Positions 7,565-16,342 of a DNA stretch of 64,000 nt are shown here, piece by piece (position 1 is the stretch's first letter; each line of letters opens with the position of its first letter). The stretch comes from JAOZTV01 sp965371805 (GTDB taxonomy: Bacteria > Acidobacteriota > Aminicenantia > UBA2199), in assembly GCA_965371805.1 (NCBI GenBank), contig CBDUZW010000013.1, forward strand, positions 29,173 through 93,172. The letters run 5' to 3'. The notes beneath the pieces are model-generated. The model was not told the DNA's origin, did no database searches, and saw nothing but the letters and a program-made list of their open reading frames with translations. The position numbers and the translations under genes are program-made.

Positions 7565-8638
7565 ATGAAAAAATTATTTTTGTTATTTACGATTATTATT
7601 ATTATTTTAGGAATCACATCTTGTAAAAAAGAGAAAAAGGTTGTAAAACCAGATTTACCTGAAGGACTTTATGCAAAAATCAAAACAGATAGAGGAGATA
7701 TCACACTTTCTTTAACTTTTAAGAAAACTCCATTAACTGTAACTAATTTTGTTGGACTTGCTGAAGGCAAGATAGAAAATAGTGCAAAAAAACTTGGAGA
7801 ACCTTATTATAATGGATTAAAGTTCCATAGAGTAATAAAGGATTTTATGATACAGGGTGGAGATCCGGCAGGAAATGGCTCCGGAGGCCCGGGATACTAT
7901 TTTGAAGATGAATTCCATCCTGAATTAACTCATGAAGGTCCAGGAATTCTATCAATGGCTAATTCAGGGCCGGCAACAAATGGAAGTCAGTTTTTTATTA
8001 CACATAAAGCAACCCCGCATCTTAACAATAAACACACTGTTTTTGGAAAAGTCATTAAGGGGCAGGACATTGTAAATAGTATTGTAAAAGATGATGTCAT
8101 AAATTCAGTTGAAATAATTAGAATTGGAAAAGACGCTGAGAGCTTTTTACCAGATAATAAATCGTTTAAAAAACTATTAGCAGCAGGTGAAGAGAAAAAA
8201 AAATTGAGAGAATCTGAAGCAAAGAAAAAGGCTGAAAAACAGCTTGAAGAGAATAAGAAAATAATAACTGAAAGATGGCCAAAAGCAGTTACAACTGAGA
8301 GTGGCTTGCAATATGTAATCACTAAAAAAGGAAAAGGCAATTCTCCAAAGGCTGGAGATAAAGTACAGGCTCATTATGTTGTTAAATTTCTTAATGGTCA
8401 AAAACTAGACAGTTCCTACGATAGAAATAAACCAATTGAATTCATTGCCGGTACAATGATAAAAGGATGGAATGAAGCTATAATTGCAATGAAAAAGGGT
8501 GAAAAAAGAACATTGATCATCCCTTATAATTTAGCATATGGTGCAAAAGGCAGACCTGGAGTTCCACCTTATGCAACGCTACATTTTGAAATGGAATTAG
8601 TCAGTTTTGAAACTGCAAAAACTAAAAATAAAACATAA
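7565..8638 (+). CDS. Cyclophilin-FKBP fusion lipoprotein (dual peptidyl-prolyl isomerase)
   Basis: 357 residues from the ATG with a GGAG site; longer readings of the frame run through the promoter. Signal with lipobox ends at Cys20 (GITSC). Residues about 33-180 are a bacterial cyclophilin: TVTNFVGLAEG, FHRVIKDFMIQGGDP (active-site Arg/Phe/Gln), MANSGPATNGSQFFIT. A Lys/Glu-rich probable coiled-coil linker follows (about 190-235). The C-terminal about 110 residues are an FKBP domain (GDKVQAHYVVKFLNGQKLDSS, GTMIKGWNEAIIAMKKGEKR, IPYNLAYGAKG). Both catalytic cores look complete. Probable envelope folding factor. Cyclophilin-first dual immunophilins are known from spirochaetes and flavobacteria but are uncommon. 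Confidence 0.93.
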   Translation: MKKLFLLFTIIIIILGITSCKKEKKVVKPDLPEGLYAKIKTDRGDITLSLTFKKTPLTVTNFVGLAEGKIENSAKKLGEPYYNGLKFHRVIKDFMIQGGDPAGNGSGGPGYYFEDEFHPELTHEGPGILSMANSGPATNGSQFFITHKATPHLNNKHTVFGKVIKGQDIVNSIVKDDVINSVEIIRIGKDAESFLPDNKSFKKLLAAGEEKKKLRESEAKKKAEKQLEENKKIITERWPKAVTTESGLQYVITKKGKGNSPKAGDKVQAHYVVKFLNGQKLDSSYDRNKPIEFIAGTMIKGWNEAIIAMKKGEKRTLIIPYNLAYGAKGRPGVPPYATLHFEMELVSFETAKTKNKT

Positions 8639-8646
8639 AATATCTT

Positions 8647-8671
8647 AAGGGCGGATTCGATTTCCGCCCTT
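8647..8671. terminator. Bidirectional terminator hairpin
   Basis: AAGGGCGG, a 9-base loop, then CCGCCCTT: a perfect 8-bp GC-rich stem between convergent genes. It overlaps the stop codon of the glycosyltransferase. The flanks are A/T-rich on both sides. The sequence also resembles the widespread GGGCGGAT...ATCCGCCC class of intergenic palindromes. Confidence 0.75.
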
Positions 8672-9542
8672 ATAGCTCTTTAAAAACTTTATCAATAAGT
8701 TTTAAACGTCGTAAATCCATTTTTTCTTCTAATTTTTTCTTTATTTCTACCAGATCATTTTTTATTACTGACAAACATGTATTTAACTGGCCGCCAGAAA
8801 AATTCTTTTTGCAGAATAGTATTCTGTTTCGCTGAAAATAATAAGTTGTATATTCAGGTTTTTTATGGCAGGTCTTACCTACTCCATGAAGAATTCTACC
8901 ATTTTTGCTTCTTGCAAGAATTACACCATTTTTTCTGGCACGAAAGGAGAAATCAACATCCTCCCAATATGTATGAAATATTTCGTCCATACCATTTAAA
9001 ACGCCAAAAGATTTTTTTGTGATCCACATTGCTGTTCCAGGTATATAATCCTGATCCTTATCTAATCTTTCTGATTCCATATCCTTATAATGGTGAAGAT
9101 TTACGTTTACTGGATCAAAATACCCTCCAGTTGAATCAATTACATCCGGTTTTAAAAGGTAATAAATCGAAGGTGCAATAATTCCCGCATTTGTTTTTTC
9201 AGCTGTTTTGATTATTTCGAAAAGAGTATTATGAACAATTCTGGTATCATTGGTTAAGAAAAGACCTGCTTGATATCCTGCAGAGAAAACCCATTCCATT
9301 GCCCTGTTAAAACCTCCGGAATAGCCAGTATTTTTTTCTACTCTTTTATGATTAATGGCTGGAAACATTGATTTTAATTCATTATATACTTCCAGTTTTG
9401 ACCCATTATCAAAACAGAAAACCTTTCTCTGATCATATTCCGAAGACAAAATAGAATCAATACACTCTCTTGTCTGGCGTATTTTATTATATGAAAGAAT
9501 AATAATTGCTGTATCAGTATTAGTCATTATAATTAATACCAT
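8670..9542 (-). CDS. Family 2 glycosyltransferase
   Basis: About 290 residues, GT-A fold. N-terminal Rossmann strand and donor motif AIIILSYNKIRQTRECIDSIL, then DNGS, a NxGYSGGFNRAM segment, the acidic metal-site region FLTNDTRI, and EDVDFSFRARKNG (acceptor/catalytic Asp region). Similar to rhamnosyl- or GlcNAc-transferases acting on cell-surface glycans; the sugar is not predictable. No membrane segments, so it acts at the cytoplasmic face. Start is either the ATG at 9542 or the ATG five codons later (9527); neither has a convincing ribosome-binding site. No other glycan genes adjoin it. Confidence 0.88.
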   Translation of the reverse strand: MVLIIMTNTDTAIIILSYNKIRQTRECIDSILSSEYDQRKVFCFDNGSKLEVYNELKSMFPAINHKRVEKNTGYSGGFNRAMEWVFSAGYQAGLFLTNDTRIVHNTLFEIIKTAEKTNAGIIAPSIYYLLKPDVIDSTGGYFDPVNVNLHHYKDMESERLDKDQDYIPGTAMWITKKSFGVLNGMDEIFHTYWEDVDFSFRARKNGVILARSKNGRILHGVGKTCHKKPEYTTYYFQRNRILFCKKNFSGGQLNTCLSVIKNDLVEIKKKLEEKMDLRRLKLIDKVFKEL

Positions 9543-9659
9543 ATGGATAGGAGGAATGCAAAGGAAGTTTTTTTTTAAAACGTGAACTTTTTAATATTTT
9601 TATCGTACTACCTAAATTAAACAGATATTTGTTTATAACATTATTATTTGGAGGAAGAT

Positions 9660-11201
9660 ATGAGAAAAGCTTTTATTATTGTTTTATTATTTACAACTTT
9701 ATTTGCATATGGTGAAGGAAAGGACGAAATACAAAAACTAACATTACAGGATGCAATTGCAGCAACTTTAAAAAATAACCTGGATTTAAAAATAGAGGTA
9801 ATTAATTCACAAAGTTCAGAACAGTCTCTAATGTCAAGTGAAAGCATTTTTATTCCCAATTTTAATCTGGAATTTAATAATGGAGAGACAAATAGTCCTT
9901 CAACAGGTTCGTTTGATGGAGCGGATATCAATCAAAGAAAGACCTTGTCCCTGATGGTGGGGCTGGAGAAGAAATTTTCAATTGGTGGTACATTAAGTGT
10001 CGAACTTAATAATAGAAGAATAAAAACCAATAGTACTTATTCAACCGTAAATCCTTCATTAAATACAAATCTTACATTCAGGTTAAGCCAGCCATTATTA
10101 AAAGGCTTCGGAACATTTGCAACAAAAAAAGATATTTATATTGCTGTAAATAACCTTAAAAAATCAACTTTTCAGTTAAAGAGCAAAGTTATTGATTTAA
10201 TATATGATACTGAAAAAGCATACTGGAATCTTGTATATAGATATCAGAATCTTGAAGCAAAAAGAAAATCTTTAGAACAATCAAAAAAATTCTTAAAACA
10301 GAATATAAGAAAAGTTGAAATTGGAACATCTGCTCCAATAGACATTCTCTCAGCAAAGGCTGAAGTTGCAACAAAGGAGAGTGAAATTGTTTCTGCTGAG
10401 CAGGCAATTCAAACTCAAGAAGAAATGTTAAAAGTTATCATTAATTCAAAAAACAAGGATGTTAAGATCATCCCCTTAGATAAACCAGTAATCAGAGCTT
10501 TTAATACAAAATTTAATGATTATTTATTAGAAGCATTAAATAATAGACCCGATATTGAAATGGCAAAACTGGATCTGGCAAATTATAAAATAAATGTTAA
10601 ATACATGAAAAACCAACTTCTTCCAGAGCTTTCCCTACAGGCTTCATACTATACCAATGGACAGGGAGGTACTCAATTTATCTATGCTCCCGGCAGCAGC
10701 CCATTCGAACCCAGGGTACCGATTGGAACTATAGAAAAATCTATATGGGATTCAATTCAAGAATCAGCAAAAAATAAATACAAAAACTATTCTGTAGCAT
10801 TAAGCCTCAAAGTTCCATTAAATTTTAAAAAAGAGAAGGCTCAATTAGCAAAGGCCAGGTTCGATTTTAAAAAATCTTTTTTAACATTAAAAAAGCTTGA
10901 AAGAAACACCTATTCTTTAGTTAAAAACGGGATTAAAAATATTCAGGCAAATAAAAAACTTTTTGAAATGAATGATGTTGCATTAAAACTACAGGGACAA
11001 AAACTGAACGCGGAAAAGATGAAACTATCTGTTGGATTATCTACAAACTACCAGGTTTTAACATTCCAGAGAGATCATGCAGATAGTGTAGCCAAAAAGC
11101 TTCAATCCGCAATTAGCTACGAGCTGTCAATTGCTGAAATAAATAAGATCCTGGGTAAAACATTAAAAACATATAACATTAAATTTAAAGATATAAAATA
11201 G
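9660..11201 (+). CDS. TolC-family outer-membrane efflux protein
   Basis: 513 residues from the ATG at 9660, chosen because GGAGG (9650-9654) precedes it and a signal peptide follows directly (RKAFIIVLLFTTLFAYG). Two outer-membrane-efflux repeats: LTLQDAIAATLKNNLDLKI at the mature N-terminus, LRLSQPLLKGFG, long alpha-helical barrel segments, then NNRPDIEMAKLDLANYK opening the second repeat and LKVPLNFKKEKAQL. It forms the trimeric exit duct of tripartite exporters. No RND, MFS or ABC pump or adaptor is adjacent, so it probably serves partners encoded elsewhere. Confidence 0.9.
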   Translation: MRKAFIIVLLFTTLFAYGEGKDEIQKLTLQDAIAATLKNNLDLKIEVINSQSSEQSLMSSESIFIPNFNLEFNNGETNSPSTGSFDGADINQRKTLSLMVGLEKKFSIGGTLSVELNNRRIKTNSTYSTVNPSLNTNLTFRLSQPLLKGFGTFATKKDIYIAVNNLKKSTFQLKSKVIDLIYDTEKAYWNLVYRYQNLEAKRKSLEQSKKFLKQNIRKVEIGTSAPIDILSAKAEVATKESEIVSAEQAIQTQEEMLKVIINSKNKDVKIIPLDKPVIRAFNTKFNDYLLEALNNRPDIEMAKLDLANYKINVKYMKNQLLPELSLQASYYTNGQGGTQFIYAPGSSPFEPRVPIGTIEKSIWDSIQESAKNKYKNYSVALSLKVPLNFKKEKAQLAKARFDFKKSFLTLKKLERNTYSLVKNGIKNIQANKKLFEMNDVALKLQGQKLNAEKMKLSVGLSTNYQVLTFQRDHADSVAKKLQSAISYELSIAEINKILGKTLKTYNIKFKDIK

Positions 11202-11216
11202 GAATTGATTCTAATC

Positions 11217-11271
11217 ACCAGCAGTTTGAATTATTAATGATTTTACAGTTCATTTTTATCATTCTGCTGGT
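11217..11271 (+). terminator. Possible terminator with long loop
   Basis: ACCAGCAG (11217-11224) and CTGCTGGT (11264-11271) form a perfect 8-bp stem just after the TolC stop codon, followed by TTAAAAA. The 39-base loop makes it weaker than a classical terminator. Confidence 0.4.
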
Positions 11272-11454
11272 TTAAAAACCTTCATATAAAGTAAAATCAT
11301 ATCTGTTTTTACTATCCTGAATTTCAAAATATTTTCTTTTTTTAAAAACAAAATTAAAGTTCTAGTTGCACTATGTAATTTTCAACAGGGCTATTGATTT
11401 TATATCATATATATGAAAAGATATAGATTAAACTCGGTAGTATTAGGAGATATA

Positions 11455-12648
11455 ATGAAATACAAAATAATGTTTTTGATATTGGTTCTATTTATTTTTG
11501 GAATTATATCTTTCAGAAATATGGAAGGTTGCACAACAGCAATTATTGGTGGAGACGCTTCAAAAAACCAGGTTCCAATGTTATGGAAAAACAGAGATAC
11601 AAATTTTCTTTCAAATAAAATCATCTATGTCAAAGAAAAACCATATAATTATATTGGTATTGTTAATGCAGAAGAAACTTCAGGAAGATATGTTTATGCT
11701 GGATTGAATTCAGCAGGTTTTGGCATAATAAATTCAGTTGCATATAATTTACCTAAAAAAACAGAGGAAACACATGACCTGGAAGGTCAAATAATGGCTG
11801 ATGCTCTTCGTACATGTAATACAGTAGATGATTTTGAAAAATATATTAAAAAAAACCTTGGTGCGAATCTTGGCAGCTGGGCAAATTTTGGTGTCATTGA
11901 TGCTGATGGCTCTGCAGTTATATTTGAAGTTCATAATAATGGTTATAATAAACTTGACACAAAAAATTCCCCTGAGAAATATTATATTAACTCAAATTTT
12001 TCCCGTAGTGGGAAGACAGGGAATGGGGAAGGATATCTTAGATTTGAACAAGCTACAGCTTTGTTTAAACAGATTCCTGTTAAACAGATAGACCATAAAT
12101 ATATTTTACAAAATATATCCCGTGATTTTGGACATCAGCTGGCGATACATCCAAGTCTTAAAGATTTAGAAAAGCAACCTATTAATAAACCTTTCTGGGT
12201 TCATAACAGAAATTGTATCAATCGTTATAGTACATCATCAGCAATTGTAATTAATGGAAAATCAAAAGATAGAAAAAATTCAGTTGCAACACTCTGGGCT
12301 ATTATTGGAGAACCGGTAACATCCATTGCAATTCCCCTCTGGGTAGAGGCAGAATCAGTTCCACTTGCTCTTTATAAGGGTAAAACTGCAGCTATCTGCG
12401 CTGAAGCATTAAGAATCAAAAAAATCATCCATCCCTTCACAGAAGGTTCGAAAAACAATTATATGGATGTATCTAAATTGGTTAATAAAGAGGGAAAAGG
12501 TTTTTTAAGCAAAATATTGAAAACAGAGAAAGAAATTTTTGATGAAACAGAAAAGTTTTTAATGAAAAAGCATACAGCAAAAGAGTATGCAGCTTTTCAA
12601 AATAAAATGGCTGATAAAGCATTGCAGACATTAAGGAAGATAAACTAA
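11455..12648 (+). CDS. Exported Ntn-hydrolase (C45/choloylglycine hydrolase-like)
   Basis: 397 residues from the ATG at 11455, which has an AGGAG site (11445-11449) and a signal segment (KYKIMFLILVLFIFGIISF). The mature part begins MEGCTTAIIGGDAS...PMLWKNRDT, the pattern of linear-amide C-N hydrolases in which an N-terminal cysteine is the nucleophile after cleavage and a downstream Asn/Arg/Asp cluster positions it. Further family features: YAGLNSAGFGIINS and GSWANFGVIDADGSAVIFEVHNNGY. Probable amidase or peptidase of the cell envelope; substrates in the superfamily include bile-salt amides, penicillin and peptides. It stands alone. Confidence 0.78.
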   Translation: MKYKIMFLILVLFIFGIISFRNMEGCTTAIIGGDASKNQVPMLWKNRDTNFLSNKIIYVKEKPYNYIGIVNAEETSGRYVYAGLNSAGFGIINSVAYNLPKKTEETHDLEGQIMADALRTCNTVDDFEKYIKKNLGANLGSWANFGVIDADGSAVIFEVHNNGYNKLDTKNSPEKYYINSNFSRSGKTGNGEGYLRFEQATALFKQIPVKQIDHKYILQNISRDFGHQLAIHPSLKDLEKQPINKPFWVHNRNCINRYSTSSAIVINGKSKDRKNSVATLWAIIGEPVTSIAIPLWVEAESVPLALYKGKTAAICAEALRIKKIIHPFTEGSKNNYMDVSKLVNKEGKGFLSKILKTEKEIFDETEKFLMKKHTAKEYAAFQNKMADKALQTLRKIN

Positions 12649-12722
12649 TAATTAAAGGGTAATAATTCAGTTTTCTAAAATAGTTCAAAGTAATATTTGC
12701 ACCAATTTTTTTTATGACTTCA

Positions 12723-12902
12723 CTACTTAATTGAATCTTCAAAACTCAATCTTATTGCATTTCGCTTGATATCATTTCTTTTCCATTCCTCTGCTGCAGA
12801 TATTACTTGATTTAAAGCAGTATCCGTTTTTTCTTTTATTATCGTATCGACTTCTTCAAAGTCTTTAAAAAGAACCAGTTTCACAAACCTTTTATTTTTC
12901 AT
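12723..12902 (-). CDS. Small 59-residue protein of unknown function
   Basis: Reads MKNKRFVKLVLFKDFEEVDT and on to a C-terminus FEDSIK. ATG at 12902 is preceded by GGAG with a 7-base spacer (GGAGTAGAAAA), which together with the absence of a competing gene supports a real CDS. It is charged, has no signal peptide and is probably a helical cytoplasmic protein. No family is recognised. It lies between the C45-type hydrolase (convergent) and cheW (upstream, same strand). Confidence 0.5.
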   Translation of the reverse strand: MKNKRFVKLVLFKDFEEVDTIIKEKTDTALNQVISAAEEWKRNDIKRNAIRLSFEDSIK

Positions 12903-12940
12903 TTTTCTACTCCATTTTAATCCTGATTAATGTGAGTTTC

Positions 12941-12981
12941 AGGCTTGCTATATTTATCAAATAGCAAGCCTATTTTTTTTT
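12941..12981 (+). terminator. Rho-independent terminator
   Basis: AGGCTTGCTAT (12941-12951), a 9-base loop, ATAGCAAGCCT (12961-12971), then A and nine T. A perfect 11-bp stem with a U-tract on the plus strand, so the strong direction is for plus-strand transcription arriving from the C45-type hydrolase. On the minus strand the same stem follows cheW but lacks the U-tract. Confidence 0.8.
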
Positions 12982-12991
12982 ATTAATTGTG

Positions 12992-13480
12992 TCAATCCTT
13001 CCCCATCTCTTTTACAGCAACAAGTTCTTCTGTCGTAAATATTTTTTCAATATCCAGGATTATTACAAATTCTTCATTAAATTTGCCCATTCCTTTTATA
13101 AAATCTGTATCGAGTTTCGTACCTATCTTTGGTGCAGGTTCAATACTCTCTGGTTCAATAGTTATTACCTCTTTTACTGAGTCTGCTAAAGCTCCAATAA
13201 AGGTCTTTTCACCATCAACCGTTATGTCAACTATAATGATACAAGTATCAACTGTCTTTTCTGTCTCATCCATCCCAAATTTTAATCTTAGATCAATAAC
13301 CGGAACGACTCCACCTCGAAGATTGATTACACCCTTCATAAAATCAGGGGTCCTGGGTACCGTTGTTATCTTCTTAAAATCCATAACCTCTCGTACCTTG
13401 GAAATTTCTATTCCATATATTTCGTTACTCAAATTAAATGTGAATAATTGTCCATCATCTATTAATTCCTTTTTATCCAT
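12992..13480 (-). CDS. cheW: CheW chemotaxis coupling protein
   Basis: 162 residues. CheW bridges chemoreceptors and the CheA kinase in membrane arrays. The fold is clear: LFTFNLSNEIYGIEISKVREV, a TTVPRTPDFMKGVINLRGGVVPVIDLR core (the NLRG receptor-contact motif), then VDTCIIIVDITVDGEKTFIGALADSV and FVIILDIEKIFTTEEL. Normal length, no fused domain. AGGAG lies 9 bases before the ATG. It is third in the series receiver, chemoreceptor, cheW; no cheA is in the window, so this set must plug into an array whose kinase is encoded elsewhere. Confidence 0.95.
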   Translation of the reverse strand: MDKKELIDDGQLFTFNLSNEIYGIEISKVREVMDFKKITTVPRTPDFMKGVINLRGGVVPVIDLRLKFGMDETEKTVDTCIIIVDITVDGEKTFIGALADSVKEVITIEPESIEPAPKIGTKLDTDFIKGMGKFNEEFVIILDIEKIFTTEELVAVKEMGKD

Positions 13481-13501
13481 TTTTTTATTCTCCTTTAAAA
13501 A

Positions 13502-13523
13502 GGGCAGATACAGTGATCTGCCC
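13502..13523. repeat. REP-like palindrome 1
   Basis: GGGCAGAT, 6-base loop, ATCTGCCC, followed by CTAC. The GGGC...GCCCCTAC form resembles a class of intergenic palindromes seen scattered in many bacterial genomes. It lies between the chemoreceptor and cheW genes; as RNA it would form a hairpin ahead of cheW. Confidence 0.55.
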
Positions 13524-13566
13524 CTACATTTTTTGTAAATAATAAATCGATCGTAATTTTCAAAAG

Positions 13567-13590
13567 AGAGACGCAGTTCCCTGCGTCTCT
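13567..13590. repeat. REP-like palindrome 2
   Basis: AGAGACGCAG, TTCC loop, CTGCGTCTCT, followed by ACG: a perfect 10-bp stem. The GAGACGC...GCGTCTCTAC form is another common intergenic palindrome class. A short tandem of TTTCAACTT units follows at 13606-13637. Together with palindrome 1 it fills the 160-bp gap between the chemoreceptor gene and cheW. Confidence 0.6.
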
Positions 13591-13640
13591 ACGTTCTTTA
13601 TAAATCTTTCAACTTTATAACTTTCAACTTTCAACTGTTT

Positions 13641-15659
13641 CTAAAATCTCTCAAAATCACTATCTTCATTGTCTGTGCCTGATCCCATATCAAGTTTCAT
13701 TCCACCTGTTTGTGGTTTTAACTGCTTTGCAGGTTGAGAGTTAGAAGCTTTTGTGTGGGTTTGCACAGATCGGTTTTGCTGAGGAATTGTCTGTCTGTTT
13801 GATCTCTCATTTCCTAAATGAAAGAATGATATTGATGATTGCAACTGCTGCGCCTGAGAGGATAATTGCTCTGAAGTAGATGCCATCTCTTCAGATGATC
13901 CTGCATTCTGCTGAACAACTTTGTCTAACTCATTTATTGCTTTAACTATCTGCTCTGCTCCCTGATTCTGTTCTGTACTGGATGCAGTAATCTCCGATAC
14001 TAGATCCGCAGTTTTACCTATATCAGGTACAAGTGCATTTAACATTTCAACTGCATTCTCTGCAACTCCAAGGCTATTTTTTGCAAGTGTCGTGATCTCT
14101 TCAGCTGCATTCTGACTCCGCTCTGCAAGCTTTCTTACTTCTGATGCAACTACTGCAAAACCCTTTCCATGCTCTCCGGCTCTTGCAGCTTCAATAGCTG
14201 CATTTAAAGCAAGTAAATTAGTCTGCCTTGCTATCTCCTGAATTATATTTATCTTTTCTGCTATCTCTTTCATTGCAGTTGTTGCTTCAGTTACTGCTTC
14301 ACCACTTTCTTTAGCATTTGACGATGCTTTAGCCGAAATACTTTCAGTTTGTTTTGCATTATCTGTATTCTGTTGAATATTTGCTCCCATCTCTTCCATT
14401 GATGAAGAGATCTCCTCTGCTGAAGAAGCCTGTTCAGTCGCTCCCTGTGATAATGACTGCGCTGATGCACTAAGCTCTTCACTGCCTGAGGCAACATTTT
14501 CTGAAGCAGACTGAATCTCTACAACTATCCTTTTTAGATTCTCTGACATTTTCTTTAGAGACTTAGCAAGTTGGCCAACTTCATCTTCTTGATCGACATC
14601 CATATTAACTGTCAGATCACCTTCAGCCAGTGCATTTGCAAAATCTACACCCTTTTGTACCGGAATGGAAATGCTTCTCGAAATAATAACTGCAGCCAAA
14701 AGTCCGATAATTATTGCAAATATAGTTATTATAATTGAAAATGATTTTGCAGAACTTTCAGCTTCAAGCATCTTCTCAAAAGCTGATGTATTAATTTTTT
14801 CCGAACCAAGCAATACCAAACGGAATTTTTTTTCTGAATCTTCCATTTTTTCTTTTTCACTTAATATCCCATTATGAAATTTTATACCTACCAACTCATA
14901 TTCGTCTAAATATCCCAAAATTGTTGTAGCAGCTGATTCCAGTTCCGGGATTCCATTAACCAGTTTTTGCCATCGGACAGCTCCGGCTTTTGAAACTTTT
15001 AATTGCTTCTGGTATCCAAGCCATTGCGCATTCGCATTTGTAGCAACTAGATATACTGCATTTATTCGTAAGAGTAAAAATGGTGCAATAACATCTTCAT
15101 TTAGAACCTTATTTATTTTTGCCCATTTACCTAATAAATCAAAATTATTGTTTTTCTTAGATTCTGATATTTTTGGATTAATAACTTCACCTAATGCAGT
15201 ATTAATTTTTCCTGTGATATTCCAACCTATTTTAGACCAATCTGCAAAGCCTGAGTCTTTGTTTTTACGTGCTATAACAGCTTCTGCAAAACTTGCCCTA
15301 TATTCATTAGTATTATTCTTTATACCATTAAGCAATTCAATATCAGAATTATCCGTAAGCTTGGGTCTTAAATCTTCTATATGTGATTCCAGGATAGTCA
15401 AGCTATCTTTCATCTTTTCGACTGAATTTTTAGTCTCACTACCATAAAGATTAAATCCCCGTAATTGAAAATTCTTTCCCTGCCTGAAGGAGTGGAGCAT
15501 TTCAGTTTTAATATCATTTACCTCCCCCCTGATTTCGACTTTTTCAGCAACAGAATTCATCCCACTGTTTGAGACAAAAGCGACTACTCCGGTAAGCAGT
15601 AAAACCAAACCAAAACCAATAATTAACTTTTTACTAACCTTTAAATTTTTAAATTTCAT
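13641..15659 (-). CDS. Methyl-accepting chemotaxis protein
   Basis: 672 residues: N-terminal transmembrane helix (about 10-30), a helical periplasmic ligand domain of about 270 residues, a second transmembrane helix (about 308-328), HAMP, then the cytoplasmic signalling coiled coil. The hairpin tip is intact (EIARQTNLLALNAAIEAARA, then GEHGKGFAVVASEVRKLAE) and contacts CheA/CheW. There is no NWETF-type CheR-tether peptide; the end is DSDFERF. The ligand is not predictable. Its start overlaps the upstream receiver gene by 11 bp, so the two are translationally coupled and share the sigma54-type promoter at 16125-16141. Confidence 0.95.
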   Translation of the reverse strand: MKFKNLKVSKKLIIGFGLVLLLTGVVAFVSNSGMNSVAEKVEIRGEVNDIKTEMLHSFRQGKNFQLRGFNLYGSETKNSVEKMKDSLTILESHIEDLRPKLTDNSDIELLNGIKNNTNEYRASFAEAVIARKNKDSGFADWSKIGWNITGKINTALGEVINPKISESKKNNNFDLLGKWAKINKVLNEDVIAPFLLLRINAVYLVATNANAQWLGYQKQLKVSKAGAVRWQKLVNGIPELESAATTILGYLDEYELVGIKFHNGILSEKEKMEDSEKKFRLVLLGSEKINTSAFEKMLEAESSAKSFSIIITIFAIIIGLLAAVIISRSISIPVQKGVDFANALAEGDLTVNMDVDQEDEVGQLAKSLKKMSENLKRIVVEIQSASENVASGSEELSASAQSLSQGATEQASSAEEISSSMEEMGANIQQNTDNAKQTESISAKASSNAKESGEAVTEATTAMKEIAEKINIIQEIARQTNLLALNAAIEAARAGEHGKGFAVVASEVRKLAERSQNAAEEITTLAKNSLGVAENAVEMLNALVPDIGKTADLVSEITASSTEQNQGAEQIVKAINELDKVVQQNAGSSEEMASTSEQLSSQAQQLQSSISFFHLGNERSNRQTIPQQNRSVQTHTKASNSQPAKQLKPQTGGMKLDMGSGTDNEDSDFERF

Positions 15660-16095
15660 TGTTCTCCTCCTTTTGATTAATTTTTATTTTTACTTTATTT
15701 CCCGATATATTTTTATTGTATTCCTGCAAACATTGATTGACTTTATTTAGAAATTCTTTTATTGAAAATGGCTTCTCTAAAAAATCATAAACTTCATTTC
15801 TATATAGATCCTCCAAAATTGATTCATCAATGTATCCAGTAATAACCAGAAAATTTACTCTATATTTAGATAGCCTGGATGCTTCTATAAGCTGAAGACC
15901 TGACCATCCTGGCATATTAATATCAGTAATTACAAGATCATAAACAAGTTTGTCATTTTTTGTACTTATAGCTTTCTTCAATCCTTCATCACCGTTTTCT
16001 GCCGTTGCAACAATAAATCCATCTCTTTTCAATGCAATAGAGAGAGAATTACTCAGAACATGATTATCTTCAATTAAGAGTAAGTGTTTATTCAT
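15649..16095 (-). CDS. Single-domain response regulator (CheY-like)
   Basis: 148 residues, one receiver domain plus a short basic tail. Acidic pocket LLIEDN, phosphoacceptor Asp in DLVITDINMPGWSG, conserved Thr in LVITGY and Lys in FLEKPFS. No output domain, so it works by protein contact, as CheY does on the flagellar motor or another target. GGAGG lies 5 bases before the ATG. It is the first gene of the unit receiver, chemoreceptor, cheW and overlaps the chemoreceptor start. Confidence 0.92.
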   Translation of the reverse strand: MNKHLLLIEDNHVLSNSLSIALKRDGFIVATAENGDEGLKKAISTKNDKLVYDLVITDINMPGWSGLQLIEASRLSKYRVNFLVITGYIDESILEDLYRNEVYDFLEKPFSIKEFLNKVNQCLQEYNKNISGNKVKIKINQKEENNEI

Positions 16096-16124
16096 TCGCC
16101 CTCCTTTTCATTACACTGTTTTAC

Positions 16125-16141
16125 AGCAATTAATATGCCAA
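16125..16141 (-). promoter_or_regulatory. Sigma54 (-24/-12) promoter
   Basis: On the minus strand TTGGCAT-ATTAA-TTGCT: GG at -24 and GC at -12 with exact spacing, matching TGGCAY-N5-TTGCW. Transcription should start near 16115, about 20 bases before the receiver gene, leaving room for its GGAGG site. The upstream gene encodes a sigma54 activator, which supports the call. Confidence 0.8.
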
Positions 16142-16262
16142 GCTTATTTTTATTAAAGTTTTACTATAACAAAATGGTTAAAAAGAGCCATATAAAGGCT
16201 TTTATAAATTGAGAAATAATTATTTTACTTAGAAATATAAATGAAATTTGAAAAATGCATTA

Positions 16263-16279
16263 TGTCGAAAAAAACGACA
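16263..16279. promoter_or_regulatory. Palindromic activator site 1 (TGTCG-N7-CGACA)
   Basis: TGTCG, seven A, CGACA. An inverted repeat with the same arms and spacer as the second site 89 bp away. It lies about 150 bp upstream of the predicted start from the sigma54 promoter, a typical distance for an NtrC-type enhancer site. Confidence 0.65.
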
Positions 16280-16342
16280 ATACTATTGGCTATATATTCA
16301 ACACAACGGATATATAATGGTTTTTAAATATTATTATTTAAA

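Noticed and set aside
12987..13538. 183-residue open frame on the plus strand
   Set aside because: Lies antisense to cheW. The minus-strand frame gives a textbook CheW protein, so this is a shadow frame.
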